DNA from: Geobacter sp. UBA5608
GTDB taxonomy: Bacteria > Desulfobacterota > Desulfuromonadia > Geobacterales > Pseudopelobacteraceae
Length of the DNA stretch: 21,136 nt
Reading direction: 5' to 3'
Assembly: GCA_002424705.1 (NCBI GenBank)
Contig: DIKW01000095.1
Location: 1-21,136, forward strand
Part shown: positions 1-7,134 of the stretch, piece after piece
Layout: each line of letters starts with the position of its first letter
Numbering within the stretch: position 1 is the stretch's first letter
Made by a program: the position numbers and the translations under genes
The notes under the pieces: generated by a model
Databases searched by the model: none
What the model saw: only the letters and a program-made list of their open reading frames with translations
What the model was told of the DNA's origin: nothing

Positions 1-210
1 AACCGCATTCCGTTAGTGCTGCAGAAGGAGGTCTACGCCTCGGCCTGCCTGGCGGGCGGCGCCCTGCTCTACCTGTTGCACCAGTACACCCGTCTGTCCC
101 CTACCTGGTCGCTGTTGGCCGCAGCCAGTACGGTCATCGTGCTGCGGCTGTTGGCGGTGCAGCGCAACTGGTCCCTGCCACGGGCCAGCGCCAGCCAAAC
201 TGAAAACTGA
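1..210 (+). CDS. UPF0126/TRIC-type membrane protein, C-terminal part (5' end outside window)
   Basis: The reading frame is open from base 1 (N-R-I-P-L-V-L-Q-K-E-V-Y-A...) to a TGA at 208-210, giving the last 69 residues of a protein that starts upstream. The segment has a QKEVYA stretch followed by a small-residue helix (ACLAGGALLYLL), a second hydrophobic helix (WSLLAAASTVIVLRLLAV), and a basic tail with RNWSLP. This matches the end of the UPF0126 (YicG/YadS) family, whose members are inner-membrane proteins related to trimeric intracellular cation channels. The family role as a cation channel is known only for some members; substrate here is unknown. A GTG at 16 would not be a real start, because the homology continues upstream of it. 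Followed after 38 bases by the YchJ-family gene on the same strand. Confidence 0.75.
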   Translation, partial: NRIPLVLQKEVYASACLAGGALLYLLHQYTRLSPTWSLLAAASTVIVLRLLAVQRNWSLPRASASQTEN

Positions 211-248
211 CCCCACATACTCAGAATCTACCCAAGGAGAAACGTTGC

Positions 249-740
249 ATGAGCAGGAACAGTTGTCATTGCGGAAGCGAAGCCACCTACGCAAAATGTT
301 GCAAACCGATCGTCACCGGCAAGAAGCAGGCGGAAACCGCCGAACAGCTGATGCGAGCCCGTTACAGCGCCTACGTGGTGGCCGAGATGGACTTCATCTT
401 TGAGAGCACCCACCCTGATTATCGCGAGGGCTATGACCATGACGGAACCAGGGCCTGGGCCGAAAACTCGGAATGGCTGGGACTGGAGATCATCAGCACC
501 GACAAGGGCAGCGCTGACGACAGCATCGGCGAGGTGGAGTTTATCGCCCGCTTTAAGGAAGCAAACGGCACCCCCCATGAGCACCATGAGCATGGCCAGT
601 TCCGTAAGGAGCAGGGCAGCTGGTACTTCACCGAAGGGGTGATGCATAAGCAGCGGCCGATCATCTCCAGCAAGGTGGGGCGCAACGAAACCTGCCCCTG
701 CGGCAGTGGCGCCAAATACAAGAAGTGCTGCGGCACGTAA
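249..740 (+). CDS. YchJ-family SEC-C motif protein
   Basis: This 163-residue protein has a zinc-binding SEC-C motif at each end: CHCGSEATYAKCC at residues 6-18 and CPCGSGAKYKKCC near the C-terminus. Between them is the NTF2-like YchJ middle domain, with the recognisable AEQLMRARYSAYVV segment and the F-x-ARFKE...HHEHGQF...W-Y-F strands. Length and order match the YchJ/UPF0225 family, which is cytosolic and of undefined biochemical function; SEC-C motifs in SecA bind zinc and help contact SecB or the ribosome. The start is supported by AAGGAGA at 234-240, eight bases before the ATG. It may be co-transcribed with the upstream membrane-protein gene (38-base gap); no separate promoter is obvious. 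Confidence 0.85.
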   Translation: MSRNSCHCGSEATYAKCCKPIVTGKKQAETAEQLMRARYSAYVVAEMDFIFESTHPDYREGYDHDGTRAWAENSEWLGLEIISTDKGSADDSIGEVEFIARFKEANGTPHEHHEHGQFRKEQGSWYFTEGVMHKQRPIISSKVGRNETCPCGSGAKYKKCCGT

Positions 741-810
741 TGCCCTATTGACAACACTGCTGGCGGGATGGAGTTCACGCCTGCCCTACACAACGCCGGG
801 AGGTCACGCT

Positions 811-1287
811 ATGCGCGCTCAATCGATGCTCGTCACCTGTCTGATGCTGCTCCTGATTGCCCTTGTGCCGGTCACGTCCGTTGCCGATACCACTCCCCAC
901 GATCGTGTAGCCCTGGCAGGGCTTAAAGAGGCCAAGGCGGTCTTTGATGTGCGCCAGACCGATCTCGACAAATTGCTGTTCAATCTGGAGCTGATCAAGG
1001 AAACCTGGGAGGGGATCAAGCGGCAAGGGGTGACACCAAAGCTGCTGGTTACCCTGCGGGGACCGGCGGTCCGGCTGTTCACCACCGATCAGGCCCCGCA
1101 GGAACTGACCGAGTTATTGGCCGACCTGAGGCACAAGGGGATCAGGGTCGAGATCTGCAGTGTGGCTACCCGCACCTTCAAGGTGGAAAATCGCCAGCTG
1201 ATCCCCGACGTGATCCTGACGGGCAACGTGCTGACCACGCAGATTGGCTGGCAGAACAAGGGCTACGCCCTGATTACCCTGAACTGA
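811..1287 (+). CDS. Exported DsrE/DsrF-like family protein
   Basis: The 158-residue product starts with a Sec signal peptide (MRAQSM, hydrophobic core LVTCLMLLLIALVPV, likely cleavage near SVA-DT). The start at 811 is set by GGGAGGT at 798-804 and by the signal peptide; earlier in-frame codons back to 706 only add a non-conserved tail. The mature part has the alternating strand/helix layout of the DsrE fold: VFDVRQTDLDKLLFNLELI, then LLVTLRGPAVRLF, then IRVEICSVATRTF, then an IGWQNKGYALI ending. One cysteine (C116) lies at the position where DsrE-like sulfur-transfer proteins often carry theirs, so a role in periplasmic sulfur chemistry is possible but unproven. It ends 20 bases before the convergent chemoreceptor gene, with no clear terminator between them. 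Confidence 0.7.
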   Translation: MRAQSMLVTCLMLLLIALVPVTSVADTTPHDRVALAGLKEAKAVFDVRQTDLDKLLFNLELIKETWEGIKRQGVTPKLLVTLRGPAVRLFTTDQAPQELTELLADLRHKGIRVEICSVATRTFKVENRQLIPDVILTGNVLTTQIGWQNKGYALITLN

Positions 1288-1307
1288 CAGCAGCGGCGAT
1301 GCCAGTA

Positions 1308-2876
1308 TCAGTAGTGGGCCGGCTTCTGGAAGTAACGGAAGCAGGACTCCAGCCGCTGCTGTTTTTCCAGACTGAGACCGCTGTAGGATAGGCCGCAGAC
1401 GCAACAGTCGGCCTGCTGCCTGACCCAGATCACCTGGGCATCGATCTGCACCGGCTTCTGCCGTCTGAACTCCTCTTGGGTGGTGTAGGTGGTGTAGACC
1501 TCAACCTGGCGCTGCTGTCCCTTCTGGACGGCCGTGCCAAGCGGCAACCGCAGCTGCATGCCGCACATGCTGAAATCCTTGCTGATCCCCTCCACCTTGC
1601 TGCCGCCGTCAGCCTGCAGCAGCACCAACAACCCGTTTTCAGCGCGGGGGCAGCACCGTTTTTCATGGTCCACCTTGCCGAGCCGCTGCTGTTTCTCGAA
1701 GGTGAAGCGACCCATCAGCCGGTTCAGCTCATGGGCCAGCTTGTTCAGATCGGTGCTGATGGTGGCGGTGACCGCCACCTTGTTGCTGTTCTCACGAATG
1801 GTGGTGAACAGCGAATCAAGTCGCTGCTGCAGCTCAGCCAGCCGCTCCATCTGCGACTGGCTCACCTCGGATATCTGCAGGTTGACAGTTGATGAATCCC
1901 GCACCACCGCCACCATCCGTTCGATCACGGCGGCGGTCTCCTCCGACTTCTGCTCACCCTGATGAACGCTGGTCTCCACCCGCTGCATGGTCAGCAGGGT
2001 CTTTTCAACCAGCCGGCTGAACTCGCCGATGATGGCCGATATCTGCTCGGTCTCCTTGGCGGTGCGTGAGGCCAGGTTGCGCACCTCATCGGCCACCACG
2101 GCAAAACCACGGCCCTGTTCGCCGGCCCGGGCCGCCTCGATGGCCGCATTCAGGGCCAGCAGGTTGGTCTGATCGGCGATATCGGTGATGCTGTCCACGA
2201 TCTGCGCGATGCTCTCACCCACCTTTTTCAGGGCGGCAGTCTCAGTGGCGGCCGATTCCATCTCATGTACGGTCTGACGCATCATGGTGATGTTGTCGTT
2301 GACCGCCTGGATGCCGCACTGGGCCTCCTGTTCGGTCTGGTGGGACTTTTCACGTACCGAGATGGCAAAGTCGCGCACCTGCTCGGAAACGGCCCGCACC
2401 TCGCCGGCAGCGAGGGAAACCAGCTCGAACTGCTCATGCTGGGAGGTATTGGCCACCGCGAATTCGCTGGATATCTCGGCAATCTGGAAAGAGGACTGCT
2501 CCATCTGCAGACCGGCGTCCTGCACGCCGGACAGCACCCCGCACATCTCGTGCTGCATGTTTTCCACGCTGCGGAGCATGGTGCTGAACTCGTTCTTGTT
2601 CTCCACCACCACTTCGGTTGCCAGGTTGCCTTCCGACATCTCGTGCAGTTGCTGTACCGCCTGCTGTAACGGCCGGTTGATCGACCAGATATTGATCCAG
2701 CCGAAGCCGCCGCCCAGCACGATGAACAGGGTGATGGCGCCGGTGCGGATCAAAAAGTCGGGAGAGTAGTGATAGACGAGGCCTGCTGCGACGATGCAGA
2801 TGCTGTAGCAGATGCAGAGGATGGCAAGGCGGATCTTGATCGACAGGTCCAGATAGAAATTCCAGAGCACGTGCAT
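1308..2876 (-). CDS. Methyl-accepting chemotaxis protein with C-terminal PilZ (c-di-GMP) domain
   Basis: Residue numbers below count from the alternative TTG at 2879; subtract one for the chosen start. Two transmembrane helices (about 18-37 and 46-66) are separated by only about ten residues, so there is no periplasmic sensor domain. A HAMP domain follows (about 66-118), then a long cytoplasmic coiled coil whose hairpin tip (about 234-270, including DQTNLLALNAAIEAARAGE and the GRGFAVVADEVRNLA end) is the conserved CheA/CheW-binding signalling region. A PilZ domain occupies about 403-515, with RxxxR (RCCPR, R408/R412) and D435-x-S437-x-x-G440, the residues that bind c-di-GMP. ATG at 2876 is preferred because GGAGGG sits eight bases upstream. 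It is a single gene, convergent with the DsrE-like gene. Inferred role: coupling intracellular c-di-GMP to a chemosensory array. Confidence 0.92.
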   Translation of the reverse strand: MHVLWNFYLDLSIKIRLAILCICYSICIVAAGLVYHYSPDFLIRTGAITLFIVLGGGFGWINIWSINRPLQQAVQQLHEMSEGNLATEVVVENKNEFSTMLRSVENMQHEMCGVLSGVQDAGLQMEQSSFQIAEISSEFAVANTSQHEQFELVSLAAGEVRAVSEQVRDFAISVREKSHQTEQEAQCGIQAVNDNITMMRQTVHEMESAATETAALKKVGESIAQIVDSITDIADQTNLLALNAAIEAARAGEQGRGFAVVADEVRNLASRTAKETEQISAIIGEFSRLVEKTLLTMQRVETSVHQGEQKSEETAAVIERMVAVVRDSSTVNLQISEVSQSQMERLAELQQRLDSLFTTIRENSNKVAVTATISTDLNKLAHELNRLMGRFTFEKQQRLGKVDHEKRCCPRAENGLLVLLQADGGSKVEGISKDFSMCGMQLRLPLGTAVQKGQQRQVEVYTTYTTQEEFRRQKPVQIDAQVIWVRQQADCCVCGLSYSGLSLEKQQRLESCFRYFQKPAHY

Positions 2877-2940
2877 CAATGTCTCCCTCCGATTACCGAA
2901 CGGTTAGCATGCATGGTGTGTAGGTATTGGTACCAGTGAG

Positions 2941-2968
2941 TACATAGCATACCTTGCCAAAACCGCAA
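2941..2968 (-). promoter_or_regulatory. Predicted sigma-70 promoter of the MCP-PilZ gene
   Basis: Read on the minus strand: TTGCGG (2968-2963), 16-base spacer, TATGTA (2946-2941) preceded by TGC, an extended -10. The predicted transcript start would leave a leader of about 60 bases before the ATG at 2876. An 11-base palindrome (ATGAC-T-GTCAT, 2971-2981) lies just upstream of the -35. Consensus matching by eye only. Confidence 0.4.
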
Positions 2969-2997
2969 ACATGACTGTCATTAAAAACCGCTCACGT

Positions 2998-3570
2998 TTA
3001 CGGACAATCACGTGCCGAGTCTCTCATTTCGGCAGCAGCTGACCACGGCTGCTGATAACGATTATGGCTGAGCTTGCCATACTCCAGCTTGTCGGCCGCC
3101 AAGGGCTGACGCTTTTCAGCCGGATGGCCGATGCCGATGATCGACGCCACCCGTAGCCGCTGCGGCAGACCCAATAGCTGCTGCACAAACTGCTCGGCAG
3201 TGGTCTGCATATCGTGCTGACGTTTGCGGATCTGGGCCCAGCAGCTGCCCAGACCCAGCGACTGGGCGGTCATCTGCAGCAGGATGGCGGCAATCGAGCA
3301 ATCCTCCACCCAGACGTCGGACGTGGTCTCATCGGCACAGATCACCACCGCCAGGGCAGCCCCTTTCAAAAACTCGGAGCCATGCTGCTTGGCGCTGGCC
3401 AGCTGTTCCAGCAGCGCCCGGTCGTCCACCAGCACAAACTGCCAAGGGTTATGGTTGCGGGATGACGGCGCCCGCAGCAGCGCCTCCACCAGCAGGTCAA
3501 CCTGTTGTGTCTCCAGCGGCTGGTCGCTAAACCGGCGGATACTGCGGCGGGTGCGGATCAGGTCGATCAT
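2998..3570 (-). CDS. Nitroreductase family FMN-dependent oxidoreductase
   Basis: The 190-residue protein opens with the family signature RTRRSIRRFSDQPLE (residues 6-20), whose arginines contact the FMN phosphate, then APSSRNHNPWQFVLVDD, which lines the flavin. Later come the DCSIAAILLQMTAQSLGLGSC helix, an ASIIGIGHPAEKR strand near the C-terminus, and a final SHNRYQQPW. Length and order fit the short, single-domain nitroreductases, cytosolic dimeric FMN enzymes that use NAD(P)H; the substrate cannot be told. The ATG at 3570 is preceded by GGGAGAT (spacing about six). This start lies inside the end of the DTW gene, so the reading frames overlap by 44 bases. It is the last gene of the ABC transporter operon. 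Confidence 0.88.
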   Translation of the reverse strand: MIDLIRTRRSIRRFSDQPLETQQVDLLVEALLRAPSSRNHNPWQFVLVDDRALLEQLASAKQHGSEFLKGAALAVVICADETTSDVWVEDCSIAAILLQMTAQSLGLGSCWAQIRKRQHDMQTTAEQFVQQLLGLPQRLRVASIIGIGHPAEKRQPLAADKLEYGKLSHNRYQQPWSAAAEMRDSARDCP

Positions 3571-4057
3571 CGTTCATCTCCCTTTGTTTGTTGCGCAGCG
3601 GCTTCAGGCAGGCCAGGAAACGCTCCTCAAGTCGGTCCGCGGTTACATGGTTGCCAATGCTGCGCAGGATCTCGATCACACATTCGGCGGTGCACAGCCC
3701 AGCCTCCTTCTGATTTTTTCTGAGGTTGTAGCGCGACGGGGCCTGAGGCTGCAGGGTCACCCGCGGCACCTGCTGCAGGTAGGGGCTGCGCTGATGGATC
3801 TTGCGAGCCTCGTGCCAGGTGCCGTCGATGATGATCACCTGCCTGATGCCGGCAAGGTCGCTGGCCGGTTCACCGGGCGCACCGGGATAGACCAGCGCCA
3901 CGCCACCGGCATTGATTTCCTCCACCAGCCTGGCGGGAGGGGTCAGGCGGTCCCAGCGGATCTGCTCGGCCGCGTCACCCAGCACCTCCAGCACCAGGCG
4001 GCCGGTGTTGGACGGCTTGGGCAGCTCCTTGAAATGGGTCAGCAGGGAGATCTTCAC
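3527..4057 (-). CDS. DTW domain protein, probable tRNA-uridine aminocarboxypropyltransferase
   Basis: The 176-residue protein contains the DTW family core: THFKELPKPSNTGRL at residues 7-21, IIIDGTWHEARK at 75-86 (D78, T80, W81 of the DxTW motif), and SRYNLRKNQKEAGLCTAECV at 108-127. Family members (TapT/YfiP, DTWD1/2) transfer an aminocarboxypropyl group from SAM to uridine in tRNA. The usual N-terminal CxxC...CxC zinc module is absent; the protein begins directly at the strand before THFKE. The only workable start is GTG at 4057, which follows the TAG of the upstream permease gene by one codon in the same frame, so translation is probably coupled to the permease. The last 14 codons run into the nitroreductase gene in another frame, giving a proline-rich tail (DPHPPQYPPV). 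Confidence 0.82.
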   Translation of the reverse strand: MKISLLTHFKELPKPSNTGRLVLEVLGDAAEQIRWDRLTPPARLVEEINAGGVALVYPGAPGEPASDLAGIRQVIIIDGTWHEARKIHQRSPYLQQVPRVTLQPQAPSRYNLRKNQKEAGLCTAECVIEILRSIGNHVTADRLEERFLACLKPLRNKQREMNDDRPDPHPPQYPPV

Positions 4058-4060
4058 GGC

Positions 4061-4839
4061 CTAGCGCACCAGACGCCGTCGCATGCCGATCACGGCCAGC
4101 GGAAACAGCACCGCGCTCCAGATCGTCAGATAGACCACGGCCAGCAGCGCCGAGCTGGTGAACCGCCCCAGGGCCAGGCTGCGGCACAACTCCACCAGGT
4201 GGGTCAGCGGCAGCGCCTGGGCCAGCAGCTGGGCCCAGCCGGGCAGATTGGTGACCGGAAAAAAGGTGCCGGAGAAGAGAAACATCGGCGTGATAAACAG
4301 GAAGATCGGCAGGTTGAAGGTCTCGATGGTCGGCACCAGGGCGGTACAGATCATGCCGGCGCAGGCAAATGCCAGCCCCCCCAGGAAGGCGGCCGGCAGC
4401 AGCAGCAGGGCATGGGGGAACTGCAAAAGGCCGAACAGGCTCACCACCAGCATCATCAGCAGTGTGCCGATCACCGCCTTGGTGGCCCCCCACAGGATCT
4501 CGCCGGTGATTACCTCGTCCAGGGTGAGCGGTGTGGCCAGCATGGCGTCAAAGGTCTTCTGGTAGTACATCCGCACAAAGGACGAGTAGGTATTTTCAAA
4601 AAAAGCGCCCTGCATGATGTTGATGGCGATCACCCCCGGCGCGATGAAGGCGGTGTAGCCGATGGCGGCATCACCGTAACTCAACGTGCCCACCAGTCCA
4701 CCCAGACCGACGCCAAAGGCGGTCAGGTACAACAGCGGCTCGGTCAGGGGCGGCACAAAGGAGATCTTCCAGGTCTTGCGGTAGACCAGCAGGTTGCGCT
4801 GCCAGACCCGCAGCAGGCGGCGGCTCAGGTCAAAGGTGA

Positions 4840-4843
<4 letters not shown>
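4061..4843 (-). CDS. ABC-2 type transporter permease (NodJ/DrrB-like)
   Basis: This 260-residue membrane protein has about six hydrophobic segments and the ABC-2 permease layout. A cytoplasmic amphipathic start (RRLLRVWQRNLLVYRKTWK) is followed by PPLTEPLLYLTAFGVGLG; next is APGVIAINIMQGAFFENTYSSF, then the MLATPLTLDEVITGEILWG coupling region, and late in the protein PMFLFSGTFFPVTNLP, all typical of NodJ-type export permeases. It pairs with the ATPase immediately upstream: the ATPase stop and this ATG share ATGA at 4840-4843. Substrate is unknown; relatives export lipo-oligosaccharides or hydrophobic drugs. Its TAG stop (4061-4063) is followed after one codon by the in-frame GTG of the DTW gene. 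Confidence 0.9.
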
Positions 4844-5751
<908 letters not shown>

Positions 5752-5794
5752 AAATTTCCCTTCGTTACACTCATACCGCTGCAGGTTGCTGCGG

Positions 5795-5814
5795 CTGCCA
5801 GACACGCCTGGCAG
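5795..5814. repeat. Inverted repeat at the ABC operon start point (operator candidate)
   Basis: CTGCCAG (5795-5801), six bases, CTGGCAG (5808-5814): a perfect 7-bp dyad overlapping the last bases of the predicted -10 and the start region. It may be a repressor site or, in RNA, a small 5' stem-loop. Confidence 0.4.
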
Positions 5815-5840
5815 TATAGCCTGCCGCCCCTGAAATGCAA
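5813..5840 (-). promoter_or_regulatory. Predicted sigma-70 promoter of the ABC/DTW/nitroreductase operon
   Basis: On the minus strand, TTGCAT (5840-5835), 16-base spacer, TATACT (5818-5813). The transcript would start near 5806 and carry a leader of about 55 bases. A 7-bp inverted repeat lies directly over the -10 end and start point. By-eye consensus match. Confidence 0.5.
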
Positions 5841-5879
5841 ACCGTTATGCAGATACTGGCGCAGGGGTCGGTTCAATGC

Positions 5880-5885
5880 TATGCT
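5880..5885 (+). promoter_or_regulatory. Possible extended -10 element for the zinc-ribbon gene
   Basis: TGC-TATGCT (5877-5885) is an extended -10 about 35 bases before the ATG at 5920. No good -35 is seen at the right distance (TGGCGC at 5857 is poor), so this is a weak call. Confidence 0.3.
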
Positions 5886-5919
5886 GACGCCACCGCATTT
5901 TCCCTTAAAGGCTGCTACC

Positions 5920-6609
5920 ATGGCGCGCTGCTCAAACTGTAAGGCTCCCTTACCACCCGGCTCTCAGCTCTGCGATTACTGCGGCAACCGCACCGACATC
6001 GACCTGCAGGGCATTCACCACTACACCACCCACGACCTTGACAGCCCGCGCAGCTGTCCCCGCTGCATGGTCAAGCTGAAAACCGTCAACCTGACCAGCC
6101 AGGGCCGTTTTCTGATCGAACGCTGTGGGAGCTGTTACGGGCTGTTTTTCGATCCCGGTGAGCTGGAGGCAGTCCTGGAAGCCACGGTCAAAAATGTCTT
6201 CGAGATCGACCGCGAGCGGCTGAACGCCGTCAGCAACGACCGACGACCGGACCAGCACCCGATCGCCTACATCAAGTGTCCGGTCTGTGGCGAGCTGATG
6301 CACCGGGTCAACTTCGGGGCCAAGAGCGGGGTGGTAGTGGATCGCTGCCGACAGCACGGGGTTTGGGTTGATGGCGGCGAGCTGCGGCAGCTGTTCGAAT
6401 GGATGAAGCTGGGCGGCCATCTGCTGGAGCAACAACGTAAGGAAGAGCAACGCAAGGAAGCGGAACGGCGCGAACAGAAAGAGCGGGAGAAGCTGAAGGG
6501 CTGGGCCGAGGAGCCTTCCGCCTTCGACCGCTACGGCGAGCCGCTGCGGCAATCGGACCCGGACCTGTTTGAACTGATTATCAAGGCGATCCGCTTTTTC
6601 ATGAAATGA
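5920..6609 (+). CDS. Three-module zinc-ribbon protein (TFIIB-type zinc finger family)
   Basis: The 229-residue protein has three zinc-ribbon modules: C4/C7/C18/C21 (CSNCKAPLPPGSQLCDYCG), C46/C49/C69/C72 (CPRC ... ERCGSCYGLFFDPGELE), and C120/C123/C143/H146 (CPVCG ... DRCRQHGVWVDGGELRQL). The second and third match the zf-TFIIB family, in which the second knuckle is followed by G-x-[FW]-x-D-x-GEL; the third uses histidine in place of the last cysteine. A highly charged helix (about 168-195, rich in EQRKE) follows, then a hydrophobic C-terminus (LFELIIKAIRFFMK) that could touch the membrane. The start is ATG at 5920, with AAAGG at 5907-5911; a frame opening at 5881 adds a non-conserved stretch. 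Function unknown. Its TGA overlaps the ATG of the DUF309 gene (ATGA, 6606-6609). Confidence 0.85.
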   Translation: MARCSNCKAPLPPGSQLCDYCGNRTDIDLQGIHHYTTHDLDSPRSCPRCMVKLKTVNLTSQGRFLIERCGSCYGLFFDPGELEAVLEATVKNVFEIDRERLNAVSNDRRPDQHPIAYIKCPVCGELMHRVNFGAKSGVVVDRCRQHGVWVDGGELRQLFEWMKLGGHLLEQQRKEEQRKEAERREQKEREKLKGWAEEPSAFDRYGEPLRQSDPDLFELIIKAIRFFMK

Positions 6610-7022
6610 GCGCACCAACCACGAACAGCAAGCCCCACGGCAGCTGCCATAACGCCCCGTCCGGACAGGTGCTGCTGGCGATCCGCCAGTTTAACGCCCA
6701 GCACTGGTTTGACTGCCATGAGACGCTTGAACCGCTCTGGCTGGCGGCCCACGCTGAGCAACGCGCGTTCTATCAGGGGATCATCCAGTCGGCCATTGCC
6801 CTGCACCATTGGAAAAACGGCAACTACAACGGCTGTATGGCGCTCCTGTCAAGCGCTGCCGACTATCTCGGTCAGGTCAGCAGTCCCTGCCAGTGGATCG
6901 ACGTCGGCGGCCTGATCGACCAGCTGCAGACGGCCCAGCAACGCCTTGACCAGCTGGGCCCCGGCGGCATGGACCAGTTGGAACCTGCCCTGCTGCCCCG
7001 CCTTACTACCGTCTCGACCTAA
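6606..7022 (+). CDS. DUF309 domain protein
   Basis: The 138-residue product carries the DUF309 pattern: AIRQFNAQHWFDCHETLEPLW (residues 25-45, with FN, the HE pair and the LE-x-x-W), then YQGIIQSAIALHHWKNGNYN (56-75), an all-helical core with conserved H and E residues that may form a metal site. The first 20 residues (PTTNSKPHGSCHNAPSG) look disordered. Its biochemical role is unknown. The start codon overlaps the stop of the zinc-ribbon gene, so the two are translationally coupled. The operon ends at the hairpin at 7074-7102. Confidence 0.85.
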   Translation: MSAPTTNSKPHGSCHNAPSGQVLLAIRQFNAQHWFDCHETLEPLWLAAHAEQRAFYQGIIQSAIALHHWKNGNYNGCMALLSSAADYLGQVSSPCQWIDVGGLIDQLQTAQQRLDQLGPGGMDQLEPALLPRLTTVST

Positions 7023-7073
7023 AAGCTGTCCCTCGCTGATCAGCTGCGTCCTACTTAAACATCCGTTCACGCA

Positions 7074-7102
7074 AAAGCCACCGGCCTGTGCCCGGTGGCT
7101 TT
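7074..7102. terminator. Bidirectional intrinsic terminator between the DUF309 gene and gltD
   Basis: AAAGCCACCGG (7074-7084), 7-base loop, CCGGTGGCTTT (7092-7102): an 11-bp perfect stem whose outer A-T pairs provide a short T run on either strand. It lies 52 bases after the DUF309 stop and 33 bases after the gltD stop, between convergent genes, so it can serve both. Confidence 0.85.
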
Positions 7103-7134
7103 ATGCTGCTGCCTGTTCATTGCAGTTCAAAACG

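Noticed and set aside
748..753. TTGACA before the DsrE-like gene, as a -35 box
   Set aside because: No -10 like sequence at 16-18 bases; the region downstream is GC-rich.
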